64,000 nt of DNA from Lithospermum erythrorhizon (Eukaryota > Streptophyta > Magnoliopsida > Boraginales > Boraginaceae). The translations under genes and the position numbers were made by a program. The stretch is taken from assembly GCA_019722365.1 (NCBI GenBank), contig JADFUC010002427.1:1-64000 (forward strand), in the 5' to 3' direction. Each line of letters opens with the position of its first letter. The stretch's first letter is position 1. The notes under the pieces are model-generated. The model saw only the letters and a list, made by a program, of their open reading frames with translations. It was not told where the DNA came from and made no database searches. Of this stretch, positions 1-11,571 are shown one piece after another.

Positions 1-1893
1 CTGTTGTACTTCGTTCAGTTACGTATTGCTAAGCCACTTGGTTTTGGCGACTTTCCTCGCGAATCTCATGCATAATATGGTAAGGGTCGTGAACAATGAG
101 TTTTCAAAATTCGATCCTTGCCCGTTCATTATCTTTCGTTTTTCCTGGAACATCACGCTCTGATTATTGTAATAGAGTTCTCACCATTGTTCAACCTGCG
201 TATGCATGAAGTCGATGTTGTATGCGTCTTGTTTGTAGACCAATAACTCAAATCGAGAATATACTCCTCTTTGCGCGGTTATGCGCAACATTATACCACA
301 GTTCTATGTTAGCGTATACGCCTGCCCAAACTCGTCGGGATCAGTAAGATAAAGAGATTATATACCTCGACTCCGGTAAAGTCGGCTGTCGTTCTTGGCG
401 GCTGACAAGTTCCGTCCATGACAAGCGCGCCTTTGCATCCTAAATGGACCTCCGCCCGGGAAGAAAAAGGACGGTGACAATCAAACCATGAAAATTTCCG
501 ACCCTCTCGTAGTCGAAAAGCTTTAGTATGCTCCATACAATACGGACAAGCCAATCTACCATGTGTGCTCCAACCAGATAACATTCCGTATGCAGGAAAA
601 TCACTGTCGTCCACATCAAGCTTAACCCGTATGTTGAAATTACGCTCCACGGCATCGATTGTCTCGACACCCGGTATGCCTTGACTCCTTGACTCATCAA
701 CCAAGGGCGAAGAAAAATATCTACCTCTCTCCACAGATTTTTAGGTCGGGTATAATCATAGATAAACGAATATGGCTCCTTACATTGCACAATCGGGTGG
801 TAAATTATACGCCTGAGATAATAGCGTGGCGGAATATTGGCGTCCAAACTTCCCAAAGATACGAAGCCGTACGTACCGCAAAACCCGATGCGAACATTTC
901 TCGGTTACGCTCAAAATACGGATATGTTGCATCAAAGTGTTTCCACGCCCGCTCCATCCACCAGTCGTCATCCAACCATACATGCGGACCCAATGATGCC
1001 CGTATAAGTATCTGTTGTCTTCCTTGACATATACAATCGTTGTAGTCGAGGACTTAATGGCATGTATATCAAAACCTTTCTTGCAATGGAAACTACGTTG
1101 TTCCTCCTTCTTTCCCTGCATTACACACTTTCTCCACCACTTGACATGCCTCCAAGCTGTTCATCCTCTTTGTAAAACAACATACAATTATTCACACAAG
1201 CATGAATTTTTTGTTTAGGCGAGAACAAGGACTCAATGTTCTTTGCCTGTAGAAATCATTTGGAATGTTGTCTCCCTCGTTAGGACGACAGCGGCAATTA
1301 AAGAAATCCACCTTTGGAAATATTGTTGTGATATTTGTGATTCGGACTTAAGGTAACCAAGCGTATTTGTCATTGATAACTTTGTGAATTCGGTCTGACC
1401 GTCCAGCAATGATTTGGTTTAAAGAGCCTCATCGAGTCATAGTATTTTCACCATTGTATTTGGATCTTCTCTAATCCCGTCATGTTCTTGTTAGTGTACC
1501 CACCAAATTCAAATTGTGTGTCCACATTAGGTAAGTTTAAACCATGTGCTAAACCGTATGCATGTCTCCGGTTCCCCTCGAATCCGACTCTAAGAAGATG
1601 TTTACACGCTACATAAGTAAGCAGTATGCTTGAGCATGATGTCTTCGCCGTGGTACTTACCGGATGTAATATCTTTCCACGAGCCATTAGACAACAAATC
1701 GTCTCACTTGACTAATGTCATACACTTTGCCGTTTTGCACCTCTTTACGGACATCTTATCATTCTACCTAATCCCTGCCGACGCCGCGTAGTTTTTGCAA
1801 CCTCGCGAAAACTTACTAAACCTTGTAGATATGCGAGATTCACGTAACCATCTGGACCACATAACGATTATATATCCAGAAGCGATCTTGAAT
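1..1893 (-). pseudogene. CACTA TNP2 transposase, N-terminal part, truncated by window edge
   Basis: Encodes the DDE-type transposase that binds and cuts CACTA ends. Read on the minus strand, about 1,690-1,893 resembles the transposase-associated domain: DRFWIYNRY near the start and a CPC..C-type cluster seen as KRCK followed by GKVYD. The Transposase_21 (TNP2) core follows. YNLPP appears near 790, PKNLWREVDIFLRP near 740, DFPAYGMLSGWSTHGRLACP at about 535-600, then KAFRLREGRKFSWFDCHR near 480. The frame shifts many times (pieces at 309-734, 440-856, 780-1,121 and 1,448-1,687) although residues stay close to the family consensus. The initiator Met appears lost, since the codon before DRFW is CAA. 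The C-terminal part is outside the window. Confidence 0.88.
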
Positions 1894-1904
1894 ATTTTCC
1901 TAAA

Positions 1905-2336
1905 TAGATTAAAATTGGACATAATTAATTAATAATTGAACATAATTAAGCGTATTAAGTAAACCCTAAATTTGGAATAAAAGCAATTAAAAAAAAAAAT
2001 ACTTGTAGACATAATTGCACATAAATACTTAGACATACTTGGACATAATTGCACATAATAGCACATAATTGGAGTAAATACTTGGGTTAATTGAATATAA
2101 TTGAACATAATTGAATATAGTACGAAGATAAATAGTATTTAGCCGTTAAACCCTAGATTTGCAATTGGAAATGAATTAACGCCCCAAAAATAAACAACGT
2201 ATATACACATAATTGAACATAAAAATATCAAAACATGCCTAGGATTCGGAGTTCGTGTTGGGGGGGATGGGAAGGGTGAGGATTGGGTTTGTTCTTGTCA
2301 TTATGCATTTTTTCGACTTTATATATTAACTATGGT
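1905..2336. repeat. AT-rich spacer with short 'acataatt' repeats
   Basis: This non-coding stretch upstream of TNP2 is dominated by irregular copies of ACATAATTGRAC and CTTGGACATA-type words between about 1,918 and 2,230. A short G-rich tract lies at about 2,258-2,275. No open frame or RNA gene is visible. It is probably intron or leader sequence of the CACTA transcription unit. Confidence 0.5.
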
Positions 2337-2341
2337 GTCGG
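2337..2341. repeat. Target-site duplication GTCGG, left copy
   Basis: GTCGG directly precedes the LTR terminus TGTAACGAC and is repeated directly after the other outer terminus at 13,816-13,820. This is the 5 bp duplication expected from an LTR-retrotransposon integrase. Without the insert, the CACTA sequence would read through two nearby TGTCGGT motifs. Confidence 0.85.
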
Positions 2342-5030
2342 TGTAACGACACACTTGAGTCGGCCGCCTAGTGAGAGTCATTATAATCCAGAAACTTGAG
2401 AATCACACCAAACCGATAGACTATTTCAGTTTAAAAACTACTCATTTCAACCAAAAATTTATTTCCATTAATATTCTTAAAACGATAAGCTGTTTAACAT
2501 TTTACAAATCCATCGGTGATATCTAACCAACTAACACCATATATGACATATCCCGGAATGGTGATAATGCAGTAATTTAAAAGAGAGTAAGAAATGCTTA
2601 TTTTCGGAATGCAAAACCAAACAGCGCGGCAAGGCTGGCTAAAGTTTGAAAATAAGTACAACAATCAAGAGATTTGACAACACATCAAAATCGGTATGAG
2701 GATCCTCTGCCACCGATGCTCACTAGGCTACTCGGGAACAAACTCTCCGACAGCCTCCCCAAGCTCAACTAGCCGTCATCGGCAGCACAAATGAAATCTT
2801 GCCCAAAAGCGAAAAGGGGTGTAAGCCCACGGCTTAGTGAACTTAACACCGAGGTGGGAAAACTTAAACCATACGCCACGACACGACAAATTAACATAGG
2901 GAGTCAAATCTGCAGCGTACATATAGATATATAACCGGGACTACCTAGCCGAGGCCATATTTATACTTACAAAGAAAATTCTCATACATCGCTGTGGCAT
3001 AACATAGAATATAGGGTCTCAGTAATGATTACAACTCAGATAAATCACACGAAGCCACGTGAAATTCACGATCCACGAGACCCAACAAAACTATACTCAC
3101 AGTAAATCAATCACTGCATCCAACTAAATACCATCAGTTCTAATCACGATGCGCATAAGCTCAACCCGCCAATCTCTGGCGCTCTTATGCGAGAGTATAA
3201 AGGCGATAACAACGGCGCTGCTTATACGTATAAAAGCGAGATAACCAACGCTCTTATACCGGAGTATAAAATTTGATACTGCGCTCTTATACCCGGCGTA
3301 TAAAGCGTCTGAAACGGCTATACCGGCGTATAGGCTGATACACAAACTCTTATACCGGCGTATAAAGGCGATAAACAACGGCCTCTGAAAGCGTATAAAG
3401 GCGTACCCAACGCTCTTATACCGGCGTATAAAGTGATGCTCAGCAGCTCTTAAAGAGCCACCTATTGTAACCATCCAATTCTAGGGTCATATCCACCAAT
3501 ACTCAAGTCCGTCAGAGACATACATAACTCTAACCATAAATCTCTTAATAACTATCTACTTTACTCCCAAACAATATCCAAGCTATTTCATTAAAACCTC
3601 ACAATAGTAAGTCAAACACAATCGCCGACAAGGCCACGAAATACATAAGTGCGACAAAGATACCCAAGGGCTCTAACCGATGCCGACAAGGCCCGCGAAA
3701 TCGAGAAGTGTAAGTTGGGAGTTATTTATTATTACTTACCTGAAATCTTGGCCTTACGAATGAAAATCACATAATCATCATGGCTCACACAAATGAATCA
3801 CACAGAATCATACATAACAACAATTACTTGTATATCATTATCTCGTAGTCATAACACAATGGCATGTACATCGTTTCTCACATAATGTTGCGATAACATG
3901 TTCACACAATTTAAAAGTAAGTCGTAAGGCACCCGTGAGATAAATTACTCACCTCTACTAGTTATCACAAATCCTCACGAGCAGCGATAGCGGGCGTGCC
4001 CTGCCAGCGGTCAAGGCTATGACTTACCAGTATGGGAACTAATACCAAAATTCGTTCTAGTATAAACATTACCAACTCTGTCGGAATGATTTCTAAGCGG
4101 TCTAACACGAGCCCAGATGCATTGTCGAATTATAATCCCCATCGGACACAACCAAATTGATCACCAGCCCAAAATTCCATCTTATCAACTTTATCATTAT
4201 AAGTCAACTTATAAGTCATTACAGGTGTCAATGGTCCTTAATTAACAATGCATGCTCCAAAATATCAATTACAACTGACTTGAAATTAACACTTTTCAAC
4301 CTTATTCCCTTTAATCAATTTCAAATCACCAATTTAACATCACAACAAGTACAATAAGGTCCCAATTAAACTCCCTACACATTTAAAGTCTTATAAAAAT
4401 ATCACCCCAAAAGTCAGCGAAACCTAGAAAAGTCAACTTTCGACCATAACGTAAGCGACCTCTGAAATCGCATGAATTCATACTTAAATACATCGTTGAA
4501 CCCATAACCGACTAAGATTCGTCATAAAATTGAATTATGGAAAAAGTAAACTAAAGTAGGAACTATAATAAAACCCAAAAATATCTCAAAGACTTGAACT
4601 TTCATACCTTAACTTTCGAAGAAGGATGGGAGAGCGATATTAGCTTGATCTCTTGAGTTTGAGCGACAATCGAAGAGAGAAATGGAAGAAAAAATTTCAA
4701 GGGAGGGGTGTGAATCTCGGCCAAATGAAGAGGAAGAAGATGAGATTTGCCTTGTGATGATGTGTTGGATAAGTATGGATAGATATTTAAAAAAAACTGA
4801 GTCGTTCGGTTCGGTTAATTTCTCCGCTTATAGTACTTAAATCTCCATGAACCCAATTCCAAAGATAAAATTTTCCATGTGGCAAAGTACTAAATTATAA
4901 ATGTAATTCGGCTAAAAATTTCTGAGAAATAATATTATCATCGAAATTGACTATCTTATCACGGGTTCCGCGCCGACCCGAAAAAGTTTAATTTTAATTT
5001 TTTTTTTTTTCAACGTAGCGGGTTATTACA
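2342..5030 (-). repeat. Gypsy LTR A (outer 3' LTR), longest copy
   Basis: The LTR is 2,689 bp and runs TGTAACGAC to TTATTACA on the plus strand. In plus order it holds a leader-like block conserved in all copies near 2,800-2,900, a palindromic minisatellite (3,177-3,450), GCCGACAAGGCC units near 3,624-3,700, a repeated block near 3,770-3,920 with words such as CATAATCATA and ACATGTA, and a splice-donor-like hairpin near 3,940-3,958. It retains about 480 bp (about 4,015-4,550) that LTRs B and C lack. Confidence 0.85.
3177..3450. repeat. Palindromic minisatellite in LTR A (about 8 units of 28-34 bp)
   Basis: Tandem units share a core of CTTATAC, a 2-6 base centre and GTATAA, an imperfect palindrome, followed by AAGGCGATAACAACG-type spacer. 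Individual units vary mostly in the centre and spacer. The array ends in CTCTTAAAGAGCC, itself palindromic. Confidence 0.85.
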
Positions 5031-5041
5031 ATCTACCCACC
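5031..5041 (-). promoter_or_regulatory. Polypurine tract of array copy 1
   Basis: On the minus strand AGGTGGGTAGAT lies directly before the LTR start TGTAATAACC. It is preceded by a GAAATTTCGGGGTCGAAATTTTA-type block that many plant gypsy elements carry at this point. It would prime plus-strand DNA synthesis. Confidence 0.7.
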
Positions 5042-7210
5042 TAATAAAATTTCGACCCCGAAATTTCGTAACTCGACTACAACGGTAACCACATAATGCA
5101 CATACGAATGTAAAAAAAAAAAAACAAAACACCCTAGATACCTCACACCACAAGAAAGTTACGGTAACGACTCCTCAGAACACGACAGTTACAACCCACC
5201 ATACATCCTCGAAACCCGTTATCCAGCAGTTCCTGTAACAAAATCTTCAATTCTTCCAACTACTTGCTAGAGCCATTCTATTACGTAATCTCTCTACTTC
5301 TACCGTTGGCGGTAAACACGGCCAGATCCCGAGGAAAAACACGATACCCTTTGCAAATAAATTAGGACATCCCACCCCAATCTAATCTCGCCTACTCTCC
5401 CGTCGACGCGTACTCAAAATCCAACACTTAACTTGCCATCGTCAATTCCTTAGCCCAGTATTTGAAGTAATATCCGACGGTAGAACCTTCCTATCTCCAC
5501 CCAGCAAAGATTCTAGTTTACCCGGCCCACAAAAGTAACATCGCATGGTGAAAATCAATCCTAAATTTGTTTTCTGACGATCATACTCAGCATAAGATCA
5601 AAACCTATCAACTCAAGCGGAGTAGGTCTACTACCAGGTTGGTGGATTTCACATTCAAGGGCAATCCCTATATATAAATGTCTAACCTCAATTGACCTCC
5701 CAACTGGAAACGTAATAAAAGTGGAACAAGTAGAGACTCTCTACATACAGATAGAATGTCAACATAAACTCCGAAATTAATTGAGTGTGTAGCACCAGTA
5801 TAAAAGTATTCCCACCACATAATCACATGAAAGTAAAGTACATCCGGAACTCCTAGGGTCATGCACCTCCTATTTAAGGTCCACGACTAATGCGTGATCC
5901 ATTATACATTTGGTACTGTTCTTGTTTCCCTTGAGCCTCCAACTCCTCGGCCACGTCACCATGGTTTCGACAAGTCCACCACCTCTGGTACCGATAACCG
6001 CCTCTGGCCCAGGTGCAAAAGTTCAGTACCTCGTCCACAGAAAGCACAAGGCGATCCACCGCGGTGCACAGGCTGGCAAACTGTAACATAATATCGCCTC
6101 TCCCGGCAATCCCGTGTTACTAGTAGCCCTCCGAGCAATGGTCTCTCTCTGAACGAAAGCCCACTTTGAAACTTCCTTTGGATCGTAGGTACCAGCCGTG
6201 CGAGAAGGAGGCGTAGAATAGCTTGGGGCGCCGGCGCGCACTGAAGTAACTCTGTCCCGGGACTACTCTGGCAGTGCGTCCTCCCTCACGAACTCTAGAG
6301 CTGGTAGGCTATCGATGCTTGAAAGTCTGATCGACTCTCTTGATCCTTTCTCCTCACATTAACTCCATTTCCATGCTTGAGTTGCATTCCTCGCGGCATA
6401 GGCGGGTGAAACTCATCAGTGATATACGGTGACGTACCTCCCACGTCAAACCATCCACAGATTTCGTGATCTTCTTTGCCTCTACGGATAGAAATCGGGA
6501 AGAGTCGGCCAAGTCTACATTTGAAGCCACTGCCGTCCACTCTTTCAGCATTACCGTCCACGAGTCGGTGAAATCGGCTCCCTACTCCAAGGCGCCATGG
6601 GTCTCAGAGCGGTAATTCTCGGAAGAGCTCAACAAACCCCGGCTTCCGGGACACATAGATCTCCCGGCTCGCGTCGGAGGCAGCTGCAGTTACTCCCACG
6701 TCAGGCGCCCCTCGTGAAGTCGATAAATCGCAAACTTCACTCTCGTCTACTTGAGAATCCCCAGTAGGGTCAAAAATGGAGTTCATATCGAATGAACTCA
6801 ATAGCATCTGGCGAACCTCACAAAACCCCGGAGGATCCTGCTTGAGAAACCGGTCAATGGCTTTGCTGCGGAATTCGACCTCTGCTATTTCAAACCCACC
6901 AGAGCATTGGCCTCTCCCTACGAGGCTACCTCGGCACACTCGAGAGAGAAGAATGCACCTCAGGACCACACTTGGGTCAGCTATGCTAAATCACTTAATG
7001 AAACTATACACACCAGCGGAGCTCATAAAGAGGCACCACTGCGCTACCATTTCCACCACTTTACCGCGAACTCTGGGTGGCATCCTCAGCAGGTCTACGC
7101 AACAAGAAAAGAAAAAAGGCTTCAGTTGCCTTAACAAAAAAGACACGGCTGCTGACGACTCAAAAGGAAAACAAATTATTATGACCCTTGCGAGATAACC
7201 CCAATGTCAG

Positions 7211-7228
7211 AGCCTAAGCTCGATACCA
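7211..7228 (-). promoter_or_regulatory. tRNA(iMet)-type primer binding site, copy 1
   Basis: On the minus strand TGGTATCGAGCTTAGGCT lies three bases inside LTR B. It resembles the usual TGGTATCAGAGC complement to initiator tRNA-Met, with one base missing. It marks LTR B as a 5' LTR for internal region 1. Confidence 0.72.
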
Positions 7229-7231
7229 AAT

Positions 7232-9368
7232 TGTAACGACCCGCCCGGTCGGTAGCCTGAGTGAAAGTCGTATAATCGGAACACAGAATCACCAAACCCG
7301 ATGGGCGAAATTTCGGTTTAAAGCTTACTCATTTCAACCAAAAATTTATTTCCATTAATATTACATGATAACGTTTTAACATTTACAAATCCATCGGTGA
7401 TATCCCCAACCAACTAACGTACTTACAAGCATGCTCCCAAATAAATAGTAATCTTGTGAGAGCTGCAAAGAGAGTAAATCTTGTCTTTCGGGAATCTGAA
7501 AATGGCAATGAGGCTAAAGTTTGAAGCAAGTACAACGATCAAAACATTTGACAGCACATCAAAATCGGTGTGAGGATCCTACGCGCAGCGATCTTTCGCT
7601 TTAGCCACTCGAACAGGCTTTCCAATAGCCTCTGGCTGACTAGTAAGATGCAATCGGCGGCATAAATGAAATCTTGCCCAAGCGAAAAGGGTGTAAGCCC
7701 CGCGAAGCTTAGTGAGACTTTAACACGGGGTGAAACTTAAACCATGCGCGGCCAGGCAAATTAACATAGGAGTCAAATACTGGCGTACATATATGAATAT
7801 ATAACGGGACTACTGGCAGGCCGTATTTATACTTACAAAGAAAATTCATCACATTCGCGCTGGCATAACGCATAGAATATAGGGTCTCAATAATGATTAC
7901 AACTCCTTTGAATAAAAATCACGCTGAACCCCGCATGAAATTACGGTCGCGGGGACCCAACAAAACTATACCTAGTCATCAATCACTCATCAGCCATCTG
8001 TCGGATTACAATCACGATGCGCATAAGCTGACCCGCCCGATCTGGCGCTCTTATACGCAGTATAAAGGCGTAAGCAAACTCTTATACGAGTATAAAAGAT
8101 GATACCGGCCTTCTTATACCGGCGTATAAAGGCGATAACCAAGCAGCTCTTATGCGAGTATAAGGCGATGCAAGCAGCTCTTATACCGGCGTATAAAGGC
8201 GATAAACAACGCTCTTATCTTAGGCGTATAAAGGCGTTACCACCAATGCTCTTATACCCAGAGCGTATAATCTTTGATACCTGGCAGCTCTTAAGAGCCA
8301 CAACCCCGTAACCATCCCGATTCTAGGGTCATATCCTAATACTCAAATCCGTCAAGACATACGTAACTTTCAACCGTCGTCTCTGATAACCGTCTACTCT
8401 GCTCCCGAACAATATCCAAGTACTCATTAAAACATCTCACAATAAAGTAAGTCAAACACAATGGCCGACAAAGGGCACGGGGAATACAACGGTCGCAGGC
8501 AAAGATACCGAAATCAAAAGTATAAGTTGGGAGTTGAGCTATTCTTACCTCAGCGATGCTTGGCGCCCGCAGAATATAATCACATAATCATATCATGGCT
8601 CACGCAAATGAATCACACATAATCATACAACAATTACATGTATATCATTCTCACGTAATCATAACCACCGATGACATGTACATCATTCGCATAATCGTAC
8701 CCACTGATAACATGTTCCGCGATTTAAAGTAAGTGCGTAGGTAACTTTTGTGAGTTAAGTACTCGCCTCTACTTAGTTATCACAAGAGTGCTCACGAAGA
8801 GCATGAATAACGGAACTGCCCCTCCCGCGGTCAAGGCCTAACAACACCCACAAAGTATACTCGAGAAAGTATACCCGAGAAAAGTCGAAAGTGAACTATG
8901 TGAAAACCCAAGAAATATCTCAAAGGCGAACTTTCATACCTTAACTCGAAGAAGGATGGGGAGAAACGATATTTACAAAAGCGATCTTGAGTTTGGCGAC
9001 AAACGAAGAGAGAGAAATGGAAGAAAAAATTTCAAGGGGAGGGGGTGAAACTGGCCCAAATGAAGAGGAAGGAGATGAGATTTGCCTCGTGATGATGTGT
9101 TGGATAAGTATGGATAGATATTTAAAAAAACTTCGAGTCCGTTGGTTTGGTTAGTTCTCGACATAATTACTTAAATCTCAAACGAACCCAATTCCAAAGA
9201 TAAAATTTTCCGTGGCAAAAAGTACTAAATTATAAATGTAATTCGGCTACAAAAAATTCTGAAATAATATTATCATCGAAATTATTTATACTATCACCGG
9301 GTCAGCACTTGACCAGAAAAAGTTTAATTTAATTTTTTATTTTTTTTTTAACGTGGCGGGTTATTCTG
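7232..9368 (-). repeat. Gypsy LTR B (middle LTR)
   Basis: The LTR is about 2,140 bp. It begins TGTAACGACC on the plus strand and ends near TTATTCTG; the 3' boundary is blurred by substitutions. It lacks the segment present in LTR A between its GCGGTCAAGG and CTCAAAG blocks, and has instead a short junction containing AGTATACTCG near 8,856. LTR C has the same junction. Farther right (about 9,060-9,130) it resembles LTR A more than C. Confidence 0.82.
8044..8300. repeat. Palindromic minisatellite in LTR B (about 7 units)
   Basis: It has the same TTATAC-centre-GTATAA core as in LTR A, with 29-37 bp units and a different number and order of variants. It ends in CTCTTAAGAGCC. Confidence 0.85.
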
Positions 9369-11571
9369 ATACACCCACCTAATAAAATTTCGGCCGAAAT
9401 TTGAAACTTCAGCTTACAAAACCACATAATGCACATACGAATGAAAAAAAAAAAACAAAACACCTAGACACCTCGTACCGCAAGAAATTCTGATAACGAC
9501 TCCTGCCGAACCACCCAGTTACAACCCGCGTACATCCTCGAAACCCGTCGTCAGCGGTTCACGTAACAAAATCTTCAATTCTTGAACTACTGCTAGAGCC
9601 ATTCTATTACGTAATCTACACTTCTCTGGGTTGGCGGTAAAAATACGAGATCAGGAAAAACACAATACCTTCTCGAATAATTAGGATCCCTAATCTAATC
9701 TCCCTCTTTCTCTCCCGAATGGGCCATACTCAAAATCCAACGTAACACCTTAAATCGTCAATTCCTTGGCTTTAGTGTTGAAGTAATATCGACGGGGTAG
9801 AACCTTCTATCTCCCATGACAAAGATTCTAGTTTAGGCCCTGAAAAGTAACATCCTTATGGTGAAAAATCCAATCCCTAGGGTGATGTTTCTGACTGATA
9901 CATACTCGGCATAAGATCAAAACCTATCTTTCAGCGAGTAGGTCTACTACCAACGGTTGGTGGTTCACATTCAAGGGCAATCGATATATAATGTCAAACT
10001 GATTGACCTCCCAATGGAAAGCGTAATAAAAAGTGGAACAAGTAGAGACTCTACACATATAGATAGAATATCGACAAAACTCCCAAAATTAATTAGTGTG
10101 TAGCACCGGTATAAAATATTTCCGCCCACATAATCACATAAGTAAAGTACACATCGGAACTCTAGAGGGGTCATGCACCTCTATTTGAGTCACGACATTA
10201 ATCGGCCGAATCCATTATACTGGCGGTACTGCTGCCTTGACTCCGCCGGGGAGCCTCGACTCCTCGGCCACGATCTCACTTTGCGGTTTCCAACAGAGTC
10301 CACCTCGGTCCCACGATAACTTGCCGCCTGCGGCGGGCCAGGCTGGTGCAAAAGTTCCGATTACCTCCATCCACAGGCAGAGGCGATCCCTCTCCCGGAT
10401 GCCTGAGGCTGTAGCGGTATTGCTTTTTATATCACCTGCTCGGCCAGTCCAGCCCGTGTGCCCCAGCCACATCGGAGCAACGGATATCTCTCTGAACCCC
10501 CGAAAGCCCACTCGAGAATCCTTTGGATCTCGGGTACCCACAGTCACGAGAAGGAGGCGTAAGAATAGCTTGGGAGAAGCTGCGGCCTTGAAGTAACTGT
10601 CGGGACTCTTTCTGTGAAATTACGTACTCCTCTGAACTCTAGAACTGGTAGGCTTTATCGGTCTTGAAAATCTCGAAATCGACTCCTCTTGATCCGGCTC
10701 TCCTCACGGCTCATTCACTCCATTTCCATCTTCAAGGTTGCATTCCTCCACCGGCATAGGCGGGTGAGAAGAGATCATCGATGATATACGGGTGAGCGTG
10801 CCTCCAAATCAAGCCATCCACGAACCTCGTGATGCTTAACACTTTCTACGGATAGAAATCGAGGGAAAAGAGTCGACAAATCTGTTGACGTTTCTCGTAC
10901 TCCTCAGCCCAGACCCTCGTCCCAGTGAGTGAAATCGGCTCACTCTCTAATTTGCCATGTGGGTCTCGAGGCAGGTAATTATCCCGAGCTGTGAGCCGCT
11001 CCCAAGACACATGAATCTCCCATTTCACTTTGATCGAGGGATGCGCTCTTAGTTACCACAGTGGGCACCCTCGTGAAGTCGATAAATCGCAAACTTCACT
11101 CTCATCTACTTGAAGGAATCCCCATAGGGTCAAAAATGGAGTTCATATCCCTGAATGAACTGGATAGCTGTCTGGCCGAACCTCACGAAAACTTCGGATC
11201 CTGCTTGAAACCCGGTCAAACAACTTGCTGCGGAATTCGACCTCCTGGCACGCTCGGCCACCCGAGCATTCGCTTTTCTCCCTGCGAAGTGCCTCGGCAC
11301 ACTTAGAAGGGCCACCTCCGGACCACTGCCGGTCCCCTCTTCATCAGCGGCTATACCACTGCAGTGGGCCTCACCGGGGGGCCTACCCCCAACACCTCTC
11401 GGCTACACCCCACCTGACTACGGGTGGCATCACCAGCGATCCCTACGCGAAGCGAAAAAAAGACTTCGATTTATAAAAGACACCGCTCGCAGCGACTCAA
11501 AGGAAAACAAGTCGACCTTGTGACCACAGATAACCCCGAGTAATGCGAAACCTAAGCTACGATACCAAAAT
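9369..11571 (-). pseudogene. Gypsy gag-protease with RT stub, array internal region 2
   Basis: This is a second copy of the internal region, collinear with 5,031-7,231 and about the same length. Gag lies at about 10,620-10,960. A zinc-knuckle remnant with GHTG and GRAG spacing is near 10,430-10,470. Protease-like sequence at 9,971-10,174 has a poorly preserved active site, with residues aligning to SFVDIL and ESLLVPL. The frame stops at the same place as copy 1: the LQELL-coding segment near 9,560-9,590 joins the same 3' non-coding sequence. The shared junction shows the pol deletion predates duplication of the internal region. Frames are broken throughout. Confidence 0.75.
11552..11569 (-). 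promoter_or_regulatory. tRNA(iMet)-type primer binding site, copy 2
   Basis: On the minus strand TGGTATCGTAGCTTAGG directly follows LTR C. It differs slightly from the copy 1 site and from the family consensus TGGTATCAGAGC. Confidence 0.7.

Larger units (their letters stand above)
5031..7231 (-). pseudogene. Gypsy gag-protease with RT stub, array internal region 1
   Basis: On the minus strand, the retrotransposon gag core is visible at about 6,300-6,600: DSWTVMLKE, then FPISIRRGKED and YITDEFHP/TRLCREE in alternating frames. This is the family pattern FP..R.AKE..F......EY...F..LCR. A zinc-knuckle remnant ending RDCRER is near 6,090-6,130. The aspartic protease is at 5,668-5,862 with TGATHS, where the catalytic D before TG reads Y here, and LESLLGGDRKVLP lies further on near 5,490. 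The frame reaches the RT-upstream helix LEELKILLQELLDNGF near 5,230-5,280 and then passes straight into 3' non-coding sequence. Most of RT and all of RNase H and integrase are missing. Multiple frameshifts make it non-functional as read. Confidence 0.78.

Noticed and set aside
3177..3450. CRISPR-like regular repeats
   Set aside because: Units are contiguous imperfect palindromes without unique spacers, located in a plant LTR.
3124..3474. 116-residue minus-strand frame with repeated AFIRRYKS-like residues
   Set aside because: It is a translation of the LTR minisatellite. The same kind of frame appears in LTR C and is not conserved in reading phase.
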